A stretch of DNA of 5,912 nt from contig JBGQHM010000417.1 of NCBI GenBank assembly GCA_041497995.1, forward strand, positions 1 to 5,912, in the 5' to 3' direction. Positions 1-5,674 of this stretch are shown in pieces. Position numbers and translations under genes: made by a program. The DNA comes from DATKMS01 sp041497995 (GTDB taxonomy: Bacteria > Desulfobacterota > Binatia > HRBIN30). Position 1 is the first letter of the stretch, and each line of letters starts with the position of its first letter. The notes beneath the pieces are model-generated. The model searched no databases, was not told where the DNA came from, and saw nothing but the letters and a program-made list of their open reading frames with translations.

Positions 1-200
1 CGAACACGCCGGTGCCACCGACCAACACGCCGACGAATACGCCAGTGCCGCCGACCAACACGCCGACGAATACGCCAGTACCGCCGACCAACACGCCGAC
101 GAACACGCTGGTGCCGCCGACCAACACGCCAACGAACTCGCCGGTGCCGCCGACCAACACGCCGACGAACACGCCGGTGCCGCCGACAAGTACGCCGACG
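1..200 (+). repeat. 33-bp in-frame tandem repeat (VPPTNTPTNTP), about 5.5 copies
   Basis: Units begin at 12, 45, 78, 111, 144 and 177 (the last diverges after about 20 bases), and bases 1-11 are the end of an earlier unit, so the array continues out of the window. Each unit encodes 11 residues, VPPTNTPTNTP, with few changes (one P to L, one T to S). The 33-base period keeps the frame, so gain or loss of units changes stalk length and does not shift the frame. Confidence 0.9.
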
Positions 201-2552
201 GCGACGAAGACGTTGACGCCGACTCTCACCGCAACGGCAACGCAGACACCAACTCCGTGGTGTGCTGAGGCGAACCTCTGCGCCTACATCCGCAGCCCCG
301 GCTTCTGGTCGAACTACGACAACCACATGACGGCCGCGCAGTTCTTGGCGATCATCCAAGCGACGCAGGACTACAGCGCGCTATCGGTTTCTGACGCCCT
401 CGCGATTCTAGGGAACAACGGCGATCAGTATCACCGCCACCTCTTGGCCGCGGAGCTCAATGCTGCATGGAATGGAGACGCCGACAACGCAGCGCCTGGC
501 GGAGCTTTTGGAGGGGGCATTTACAATAATCCAAACAGCTCGCTGAATGGTGCGACGATCGATCAGCTCAATCATCAGGCCTTCCTGACAGCGTCACCTT
601 CGATGGACCTTCAGAGTTACGTGAACTATGTGGGTGGTGACGGCGAGAACGACGGAGCGGAAGCGTGCCAAGTTCGATCCGAGCGTTGCGCCACGCCGAC
701 GGCTACCAAGACGCCGACAGCGACGAACACGCCGACCAACACGCCGACGGTCACGCTGACGCCGACCAAGACCCTGACCATTACGCCGACGGCGACGAAC
801 ACACCCACCAACACGCCGACGGTCACGCTGACGCCGACCAAGACCCCGACCATTACGCCGACGGCGACGAACACGCCCACCAACACGCCAACGATCACGC
901 GAACGCCGACCAATACGCCGACCGCAACGGCGACACCGACATCGACGAATACGCCGGCGAACCTGGGCATCTGCAGCGTCGACAGCGAAGGTACATACAT
1001 CGACGCCGAAGCCTTCACCGGGTCGGCTAACCCCGGAACGACCTACACGTTCCTCGGCGTGCGCAGCTCGCAGGCGGGTTACGTCGGCACGGGTTACGTC
1101 CAGACGGGATCGACGCAGAACCAACTTGACCAGAGCGATGAAAATGCGAATCCCGCCAACTACGAGCGCTATGACTACATGGTGAACTTCCTGAACGCCG
1201 GGACCTTCAGGCTGTGGATCCGTGGGTTCGGACCGGATGGCTCCAGCAACTCGGTCTTTATCGGAGTGGATGGGGTTGCCATCGGATCGCTGACGGAGGG
1301 CCCCACCAGTCAGTGGGTGTGGACGAGCGACATCCAGAGCGGCACCAACATGTTTACGATCGGCTCTCCAGGCGTGCACACCATCAACGTGTGGCCGCGT
1401 GAGAAGAACCACATGCTGGACGGCATCTTCCTGACGACTTTTTCGACCGTGCCCTCAGGCGGTATCCCCAGCGGTGCAACGGTCATCGATCCGCGGCAGT
1501 GTGGCGAGGTATGCCCGCACGGAACGCCGACCCGCGTACCCGCCCCGTCCTTTACCCCGCAGAGCGGATGTTCCTCCACGCCGCCGAGCGGTGACCTCAC
1601 CGGCGTGATCACCGACAACTCCAACCCGACGGTGGCGACGATCACCAACCACTCCGCAACCTGCAGCTATCCGGTGGGCTTGGCGATCTACAAGAAGTTT
1701 GACAACAACATCGATAACCAGGAGCTCGTCGACTACCAGGTGACTGTGATTGCGCCAGGGAAGACCGTGGTGCTGACGGTCGACAACCCACCGTGTGCGT
1801 ATCAAGCCGACACGTTCTACGGTGACATCAACTACTCGTTCGCGGGCGGTGTCCGCTACGGCTCGCGGTTGCTCGACGCCTTCCATGGTAACGGCGACTC
1901 CTTCTGCGCGCTCCAGTGCGCGTCGACAGCGCCACCGACGAGCACCGCAACGCAGACACCGACAGCGACCAAAACGCCGACGAACACACCAGTGCCGCCG
2001 ACGGCGACAAGGACGCGGACCAACACGCCGGTGCCGCCGACGGCAACCAGGACGCCGACGAAAACGCCGGTGCCGCCGACCGCAACGCGGACACCCACGA
2101 GGACCCCGACGTTCACGCCCACAGGAACACCGCGTCCTGAGCTCTGCGGCTTCATCCGCAGCCCTGGATTCTGGAAGAACTATGGCAACCACATGAGCGC
2201 CGCAGACTTCTTGAAGATCATCCAAGCGACGCAGGACTATGCCAACCTCGACGTCCAGACGGCGGTGGGTATTCTGAACAACAACGGAGACCAATATCAC
2301 CGTTATCTGCTGACCGCAGAGCTCAATGCGGCCTGGAACGGCAATGACAACAAGGCGAAGCCGGGTGGAACCCTGGCGTCCGGAATCTACACCGCTTCAG
2401 GCAGCTCGCTGAATGGCCAGACCATCAATCAGATCAACCACACCGCTTTCCTGACGACGCCGCAGAATGCCGGGTCGGACCTGGTCACCTACCTCTCGTA
2501 CCTTGGCGGTGGTGGTGAAAACGCCGCTACTGGTACGTGTTCGTGCCGTTGA
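1..2552 (+). CDS. Mosaic secreted/surface protein with Thr/Pro repeat linkers and two SPGFW domains (5' partial)
   Basis: The frame is open at the left edge, so the start lies upstream; the GTG at 12 is only an in-frame Val of the repeat VPPTNTPTNTP. Counting residue 1 at base 12, the order is: Thr/Pro linker 1-82; SPGFW domain 83-226 (SPGFW at 95-99); linker 227-316; a beta-sandwich-like domain about 317-501 with DAEAF, FRLWIRGFGPDG and VWPREKNHMLDG, resembling galactose-binding or carbohydrate-binding modules; a Cys-containing domain about 520-636 of unknown function; linker 637-709; second SPGFW domain 710-846. The linkers look like exposed, possibly glycosylated stalks, as in bacterial surface proteins. 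Cys residues cluster at domain ends (C84, C90, C226, C497, C501, C520, C636, C712 and the terminal CSC), suggesting disulfides outside the cytoplasm. No membrane anchor is visible at the C-terminus. An adhesion or carbohydrate-binding role is inference; no catalytic motif was recognised. Confidence 0.85.
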   Translation, partial: NTPVPPTNTPTNTPVPPTNTPTNTPVPPTNTPTNTLVPPTNTPTNSPVPPTNTPTNTPVPPTSTPTATKTLTPTLTATATQTPTPWCAEANLCAYIRSPGFWSNYDNHMTAAQFLAIIQATQDYSALSVSDALAILGNNGDQYHRHLLAAELNAAWNGDADNAAPGGAFGGGIYNNPNSSLNGATIDQLNHQAFLTASPSMDLQSYVNYVGGDGENDGAEACQVRSERCATPTATKTPTATNTPTNTPTVTLTPTKTLTITPTATNTPTNTPTVTLTPTKTPTITPTATNTPTNTPTITRTPTNTPTATATPTSTNTPANLGICSVDSEGTYIDAEAFTGSANPGTTYTFLGVRSSQAGYVGTGYVQTGSTQNQLDQSDENANPANYERYDYMVNFLNAGTFRLWIRGFGPDGSSNSVFIGVDGVAIGSLTEGPTSQWVWTSDIQSGTNMFTIGSPGVHTINVWPREKNHMLDGIFLTTFSTVPSGGIPSGATVIDPRQCGEVCPHGTPTRVPAPSFTPQSGCSSTPPSGDLTGVITDNSNPTVATITNHSATCSYPVGLAIYKKFDNNIDNQELVDYQVTVIAPGKTVVLTVDNPPCAYQADTFYGDINYSFAGGVRYGSRLLDAFHGNGDSFCALQCASTAPPTSTATQTPTATKTPTNTPVPPTATRTRTNTPVPPTATRTPTKTPVPPTATRTPTRTPTFTPTGTPRPELCGFIRSPGFWKNYGNHMSAADFLKIIQATQDYANLDVQTAVGILNNNGDQYHRYLLTAELNAAWNGNDNKAKPGGTLASGIYTASGSSLNGQTINQINHTAFLTTPQNAGSDLVTYLSYLGGGGENAATGTCSCR
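258..689 (+). repeat. First copy of the duplicated SPGFW domain (protein residues 83-226)
   Basis: It encodes a domain of about 140 residues containing IRSPGFW, IIQATQDY, NGDQYHR, LL-AELNAAWNG and SSLNG. Hand alignment with the copy at 2139-2549 gives about 78 identities over about 120 positions, with a 23-base identical stretch around IIQATQDY. SPGFWKN-type motifs are known from many secreted bacterial proteins, without a firm function that I can name. The two copies arose by internal duplication and have since diverged. Confidence 0.85.
717..932 (+). repeat. 72-bp in-frame tandem repeat in the second Thr/Pro linker, 3 copies
   Basis: Units at 717-788 and 789-860 are nearly identical and encode 24 residues beginning TATNTPTNTPTVTLTPTKT. 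The third, 861-932, starts the same way but diverges to TITRTPTNTP. The period differs from that of the other two linkers in the gene, so each array expanded separately. Confidence 0.85.
1992..2108 (+). repeat. 39-bp in-frame tandem repeat in the third Thr/Pro linker, 3 copies
   Basis: Units at 1992-2030, 2031-2069 and 2070-2108 encode 13 residues of the form VPPTATRTPTxTP. Arg and Lys occur here at positions that are Asn in the first linker, making this stalk basic. Confidence 0.85.
2139..2549 (+). repeat. Second copy of the duplicated SPGFW domain (protein residues 710-846)
   Basis: It encodes IRSPGFWKNYGNHM, IIQATQDY, NNNGDQYHR, AELNAAWNG and SSLNG in the same order as the first copy and ends the protein with a Cys pair (GTCSCR). 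The first copy also ends in a Cys-containing tail followed directly by Thr/Pro linker. Here the linker is cut off by the stop codon, but linker-like sequence resumes in the same frame after it. Confidence 0.85.
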
Positions 2553-2606
2553 TGTCTGCCACCCACTGCCACACCGACGCCGACCCGGGCTCCGAGTCGT
2601 CGCGCC
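2553..2606 (+). other. In-frame Pro/Thr linker remnant after the stop of the mosaic protein
   Basis: Reading on in the same frame after the TGA at 2550-2552 gives CLPPTATPTPTRAPSRRA, matching the gene's own linkers in composition and codon choice (ccg/acg). It is probably untranslated now. It implies that the ancestral protein ran further and was shortened by a nonsense change, or that the following module was lost by deletion. Confidence 0.55.
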
Positions 2607-2671
2607 CCACACGAGATCGCAGCTTCACGCGGAGTGCGTGAGCTGCGTGCTGCCGACCGGGACATGACCGT

Positions 2672-2707
2672 CCGTACCCTTGCCTTCTCCGCCAGGCAAG
2701 GGTACGG
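2672..2707 (+). terminator. Strong inverted repeat; candidate terminator of the mosaic-protein gene
   Basis: Perfect 13-base arms, ccgtacccttgcc at 2672-2684 and its reverse complement at 2695-2707, enclose a 10-base loop. It starts about 120 bases after the stop of the mosaic gene and ends 56 bases before the next start. No T-run follows on the plus strand, so it is not a textbook intrinsic terminator. It may act as a Rho-linked or 3'-end stabilising hairpin, or as a leader structure for the downstream gene. Confidence 0.4.
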
Positions 2708-2743
2708 TCAGCACGCACACGTGCCCTGCGACAAGCTCGGGGC

Positions 2744-2749
2744 GGAGGA
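2744..2749 (+). promoter_or_regulatory. Shine-Dalgarno-like ggagga upstream of the sorted secreted-protein gene
   Basis: The motif sits 14 bases before the chosen ATG at 2764, rather far, but only 3 bases before an out-of-frame ATG at 2753. That ATG opens a five-codon frame (MGGAC) whose stop (2768-2770) overlaps the start region of the gene. A G6 run at 2755-2760 lies between. Either the tiny frame is translated and coupled to the gene, or one base is missing from the G6 run and ATG 2753 is the true start. Confidence 0.4.
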
Positions 2750-2763
2750 ACGATGGGGGGCGC

Positions 2764-3699
2764 ATGCTGAGACGACGGAGCGGCCTGGTTTCGATAGCAT
2801 GTCTGTTGCAGGTGCTCGCTTGCCACCTGGCAGATGCTGCGGAAGTGATCGTCGACGACTTCAGCGCGGCAGACAAGACGAAGATCATCGCAGACACCCA
2901 AATTTTGGTGAACACCACCGGGCAAAGCAAGACCGCAACTGACTTTGGGCTGAGCGGAACCATCGGGGGTGTGCGAGAACTGACGGTCACGGCCACCGTC
3001 GTCATGGGCGGCGTGTCCGAAAGAGTTCTGTCCGGCGTCGATCCCGGCGGTGGTCTCTGCTACCAGTCGACCGATAGCGCCGACGGTCAGGTCCAGTTGG
3101 TATACGACGGCGGCGGCGCGGGGTTGAGCCCCGGTGACCTGCACCACGCGCAGGGCATCAAGATCGATATCGCATTTGCCGATGCGGCATCCGTCCCGTA
3201 CAACGTCAAGCTGACGCTGGTCGACACGGGAAACAACTCGGCGTCGAGCACCCAGACCGGCACCAGCCAGTGCGACTTGGGTCCTCCCTGCGCACCCATG
3301 CTCTTCCCGTTCACCGATTTCCCCGGCGTCAATACCAGGCACATCAGCAGAATCATTCTTGAGGTCGACCCCAACGGCGGCAGCAATGCAGACTGCACGG
3401 CTGCGGGCGTTCCGTTTGCTTGCTGTACCGGACTGACAACTGGCACCTGCGGCGGCGCCGCCGATTTCGCTGTGGGTCCCATCAGCACCTACGGCACGCC
3501 TACGATCGAAGTGATCTGCGATGACGGGGAAGACAATGACAACAATGGCTTCACGGACTGCGCCGACCCGGCATGTGCCAGGGCGCTAAATTGCCTCAAC
3601 GCGGCGCCGCTGCTGTCGCCGGGTATGATCGGGCTGCTCGTTGCCATGCTCGGCACGGTTGGCCTTGCAGGGCTGGCGCGGGTGGCGCGCATCAAATAG
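2764..3699 (+). CDS. Exported beta-rich protein with D-rich motif and PEP/IPTL-CTERM-like C-terminal sorting tail
   Basis: The 311-residue product starts at ATG 2764 because a good signal peptide begins there: MLRRR, a hydrophobic run (LVSIACLLQVLAC), then ADAA before EVIVDDF. The body has the beta-strand pattern of PEP-CTERM-type exported proteins: GGVRELTVTATV near the start, VQLVYDGGGAGLSPGDL in the middle, then FPFTDFPG and ISRIILEVD. A Cys cluster follows (C211, C220, C221, C229). Residues 252-271 carry CDDGEDNDNNG-FTDC-DPAC, a D-rich, probably metal-binding motif common in deltaproteobacterial surface proteins. The end is PLLSP (282-286), a hydrophobic helix, and the basic tail ARVARIK. 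That three-part tail resembles exosortase/IPTL-type sorting signals, implying processing at the cell surface. A lipobox reading (VLAC) is possible but less likely given the second membrane segment. Molecular function is unknown. Confidence 0.8.
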   Translation: MLRRRSGLVSIACLLQVLACHLADAAEVIVDDFSAADKTKIIADTQILVNTTGQSKTATDFGLSGTIGGVRELTVTATVVMGGVSERVLSGVDPGGGLCYQSTDSADGQVQLVYDGGGAGLSPGDLHHAQGIKIDIAFADAASVPYNVKLTLVDTGNNSASSTQTGTSQCDLGPPCAPMLFPFTDFPGVNTRHISRIILEVDPNGGSNADCTAAGVPFACCTGLTTGTCGGAADFAVGPISTYGTPTIEVICDDGEDNDNNGFTDCADPACARALNCLNAAPLLSPGMIGLLVAMLGTVGLAGLARVARIK

Positions 3700-3727
3700 T
3701 CACGGCCGCCGCGCCGACGCTGCCGCC

Positions 3728-4291
3728 ATGCGTGCAGAGCCGATGCTGATGCACCCCCGGTGGCAGCGTTTCCTGACGTTCGCGGTTGCGATGTGCGTGA
3801 CCTGTGGCGCGCGCGCGGAGGAGACGGCCCAGCCGCTTACAATCACGTCGTCAGCCTTCAAAGCAGGCGCGGCGATTCCCGCAGCCTACAGCTGCGACGG
3901 CGCTGATCAATCCCCAGCGCTGAGTTGGAGTGGGATGCCGCCAGGCACGAAGCGCGTGGCGCTCATCCTCGATGACCCCGATGCTCCCGCAGGTACATGG
4001 GTGCACTGGGTCGTGTACGATTTGCCCGCAGACGCGATGCAATTGCAGGCAGGAGTTGTCAAGGCTGAGACGTTGCCGAATGCTGCCAAGCAGGGCCTCA
4101 ACGATTTCCGCAAGATTGGTTACAACGGCCCGTGTCCACCGCCCGGCAAACCGCACCGCTACACTTTCAGATTGTACGCGCTCGACCGCCCAACCGGTCT
4201 GCCGCCGCGTGCCTCGAAAGCGCAGGTACTACGAGCCATCGACGGGCATGTCGTCGCTCAAGCGGAGCTGGTCGGAACGTACCAGCACTGA
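3728..4291 (+). CDS. Exported YbhB/YbcL-family (PEBP, Raf kinase inhibitor-like) protein
   Basis: The 187-residue product belongs to the phosphatidylethanolamine-binding protein fold. Numbered from ATG 3728, it shows the family signatures DDPDAP (82-87), WVHWVVYDLP around H93, and GYNGPCPPPGKPHRYTFRLYAL (from G131, with H143), which together form the anion-binding pocket. A signal peptide (RFLTFAVAMCVTCGARA before EET) indicates export, as in many bacterial homologues, whose ligand is generally unknown. In-frame ATGs at 3728, 3743 and 3749 all keep the signal peptide. None has a clear ribosome-binding site, so the exact start is uncertain; I took the longest ATG form. It begins 28 bases after the preceding stop and may be cotranscribed with that gene. 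It ends 33 bases from the stop of the convergent crotonase gene. Confidence 0.9.
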   Translation: MRAEPMLMHPRWQRFLTFAVAMCVTCGARAEETAQPLTITSSAFKAGAAIPAAYSCDGADQSPALSWSGMPPGTKRVALILDDPDAPAGTWVHWVVYDLPADAMQLQAGVVKAETLPNAAKQGLNDFRKIGYNGPCPPPGKPHRYTFRLYALDRPTGLPPRASKAQVLRAIDGHVVAQAELVGTYQH

Positions 4292-4324
4292 CGCGGCGCT
4301 CGATTCACGACTCCGGAACACGAT

Positions 4325-5164
4325 TCACGCCTTTCGCCGCGGCAGAAGGTCGGGCAGGTCGGTGCTCGCCTTCATCGTCCACTGCGGGGTGCGCTTCTCG
4401 AGGAAGGCGCGCACGCCCTCGCGGGCATCTGGTTGGGTGCCGGTCCACCAGAACAGGCGACTCTCGATGTCTTCCGCGCGCTGCAGATCGGGCTCGGTCA
4501 AGTTGTGCCAGATGAGTCGCTTGGTGAGCGCCACTGACACCGGGGCGGCGTTCTGTGCGATGTCCTCGGCGAGGCTGCGGACGGTCGGCATCAACTCGGC
4601 GTCCGGAACCACACGGCCGACAACGCCGAAGTCCAACGCCTCGCGAGCCGAGAGGGTGCGCCCAGAGAACAGTAACTCGGCGGCGCGGCTCACCCCCACC
4701 AGTCGCGGCAGGAACCAGGTGCTCAGTGCCTCCGGCATCACGCCACGCCGAACGAAAGCGAAGGCGATCTTGGCGCTCTCCGCGGCGATGCGGATGTCCC
4801 ATTGCAACGTCATGGTGATGCCGACGCCGACGGCGGCGCCGTTGATCGCGGCGATGATGGGCTTGGTCATCTCCCACGGGCGGATGTCCGCGGCGCGTTC
4901 GCGGCGCACCTGCTCCTGGTACTGCTCACGGTCGGCACGATCGAATGCGTTGCTGCCTTCCGACATGTCGGCCCCTGCGCAGAAACCACGGCCGGCGCCG
5001 GTGACGATGACCACGCGCACGCCATCGTCCGCATCGCACTGCCGGAACGCGGCTGCTAGCTCACGACGCATGGTGGACGTGTACGCATTGAGCCGATCGG
5101 GGCGGTTCAGCGTGATCGTGGCGATGCGATCGCTGATCTCACACGCAATCTGTTCGTAGGGCAT
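4325..5164 (-). CDS. Enoyl-CoA hydratase/isomerase (crotonase) family protein, isomerase-like active site
   Basis: The 279-residue length is typical of the crotonase fold. ITLNRPDRLNAYTSTM (17-32) is the N-terminal signature. The CoA-binding/oxyanion-hole elements are FCAGADM (61-67) and INGAAVGVG (107-115), and WDIRIAAESAKIAF (122-135) follows. Aligned to rat mitochondrial enoyl-CoA hydratase, the catalytic Glu144 and Glu164 positions are T117 and F137, so normal hydratase chemistry is unlikely. In GVMPEALSTWFLPRLVG, E145 falls where PaaG-type isomerases have their catalytic Asp (VPDxG-TW-LPR). This suggests a double-bond isomerase or related acyl-CoA enzyme in beta-oxidation or aromatic/terpenoid breakdown; the substrate cannot be read from the sequence. 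ATG 5164-5162 is supported by a ribosome-binding site. It lies 24 bases downstream of the SRPBCC gene, probably in the same operon. Confidence 0.92.
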   Translation of the reverse strand: MPYEQIACEISDRIATITLNRPDRLNAYTSTMRRELAAAFRQCDADDGVRVVIVTGAGRGFCAGADMSEGSNAFDRADREQYQEQVRRERAADIRPWEMTKPIIAAINGAAVGVGITMTLQWDIRIAAESAKIAFAFVRRGVMPEALSTWFLPRLVGVSRAAELLFSGRTLSAREALDFGVVGRVVPDAELMPTVRSLAEDIAQNAAPVSVALTKRLIWHNLTEPDLQRAEDIESRLFWWTGTQPDAREGVRAFLEKRTPQWTMKASTDLPDLLPRRKA

Positions 5165-5173
5165 CAGCTGCTG

Positions 5174-5179
5174 CCTCCC
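5174..5179 (-). promoter_or_regulatory. Ribosome-binding site of the crotonase gene
   Basis: The minus strand reads gggagg 9 bases before ATG 5164-5162. This fixes the start, and it lies in the 24-base gap after the SRPBCC stop, consistent with translation from a shared transcript. Confidence 0.75.
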
Positions 5180-5188
5180 ACGCAGCGC

Positions 5189-5665
5189 TCACTTCTTTGC
5201 GCGGCGCCGCGGTGCGAGCGCCTGTGCTGCACTCTCGGCCGCCGCTTTGAACTCCAGCACGGATTGCTTGAGTGCTTGTCGCTCGATGAGTGCGCGGAGC
5301 GGCCCGGGCACCCAGAAGCCGATTGCCACTGCCTGCCGGCAGGTCACGCGGCTGCGCTTCGCGCTGAGCTTCTCGAACAGATAGCTGCCCTCGATGGACT
5401 CGAGGTCGCCTTCCACCGCCTTCCAGGTGAGGCCCGTGGGTTTATCGTACTTGTATTCCAAGACGTAGCCGATCGTCTTGATCTTCATGTCGACGCGGAG
5501 CGCAACCCGCTTGGCGAGCCCATTTGGGTAGCGTTGCAGCACTTGGGTGCTCTCAACCGTGGAGAACCAGCGCGGGTACTGGTCGAAGTCGATGATGGTC
5601 GCGAAACACTGCGGGACAGACACCGCGAACTCGGCGGTGAACTCTTGCTCTGCGGGAGTGCTCAT
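5189..5665 (-). CDS. SRPBCC / START-like (COQ10, polyketide cyclase-type) lipid-binding protein
   Basis: The 158-residue protein has the helix-grip pattern of SRPBCC proteins: FAVSVPQCFATIIDFDQYPRW (13-33) followed by VLQRYPNG, alternating beta strands (ALRVDMKIKTIGYVLEYKY), LTWKAVEGDLESIEGSYLFEKL (79-100), a RSRVTCRQAV strand, and a long C-terminal helix (RALIERQALKQSVLEFKAAAE). The tail PRRRAKK is basic. Such proteins bind hydrophobic ligands in a central cavity, as carriers, cyclases or quinone-binding factors. No catalytic residue set allows a finer call. It has no signal peptide, so it is cytoplasmic. It precedes the crotonase gene by 24 bases, suggesting joint expression and perhaps handling of the same hydrophobic acyl substrates (inference). 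No Shine-Dalgarno is visible before its ATG; a promoter-like pair lies just upstream. Confidence 0.88.
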   Translation of the reverse strand: MSTPAEQEFTAEFAVSVPQCFATIIDFDQYPRWFSTVESTQVLQRYPNGLAKRVALRVDMKIKTIGYVLEYKYDKPTGLTWKAVEGDLESIEGSYLFEKLSAKRSRVTCRQAVAIGFWVPGPLRALIERQALKQSVLEFKAAAESAAQALAPRRRAKK

Positions 5666-5674
5666 TGGGCGGCG

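Noticed and set aside
1..260. Regular tandem repeats resembling a CRISPR array
   Set aside because: The units are contiguous, in frame and without unique spacers; they encode Thr/Pro linker.
626..1018. Minus-strand frame with a Val/Gly-rich hydrophobic repeat (VGVLVGVFVAVGV) that looks like a membrane protein
   Set aside because: It is the antisense reading of the Thr/Pro repeat array. The plus-strand frame has coherent domains and the repeat unit is explained there.
2550..2552. TGA as selenocysteine within CSCR-U-CL
   Set aside because: The surrounding protein is a structural mosaic with no redox family signature, and I could not identify a SECIS-like hairpin directly after the codon. Truncation explains it more simply.
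2680..2708. Promoter-like pair ttgcct-17-tacggt before the exported-protein gene
   Set aside because: The -10 match is only 3/6 and the bases are already accounted for by the inverted repeat.
2680..2763. TTG start at 2680, extending the exported protein by 28 residues
   Set aside because: It lies inside the 13-bp inverted repeat, has no ribosome-binding site, and would put 28 residues before a well-formed signal peptide that starts at ATG 2764.
3641..3727. Upstream start for the PEBP gene inside the preceding gene
   Set aside because: It would bury the signal peptide behind about 29 extra residues. The ATGs at 3728-3749 give a normal exported form.
3930..5159. Long 409-codon plus-strand frame
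   Set aside because: It is antisense to the crotonase gene and out of frame with the PEBP gene. Its Arg/Ser-rich composition is typical of a shadow frame in GC-rich DNA, and it shows no family motif.
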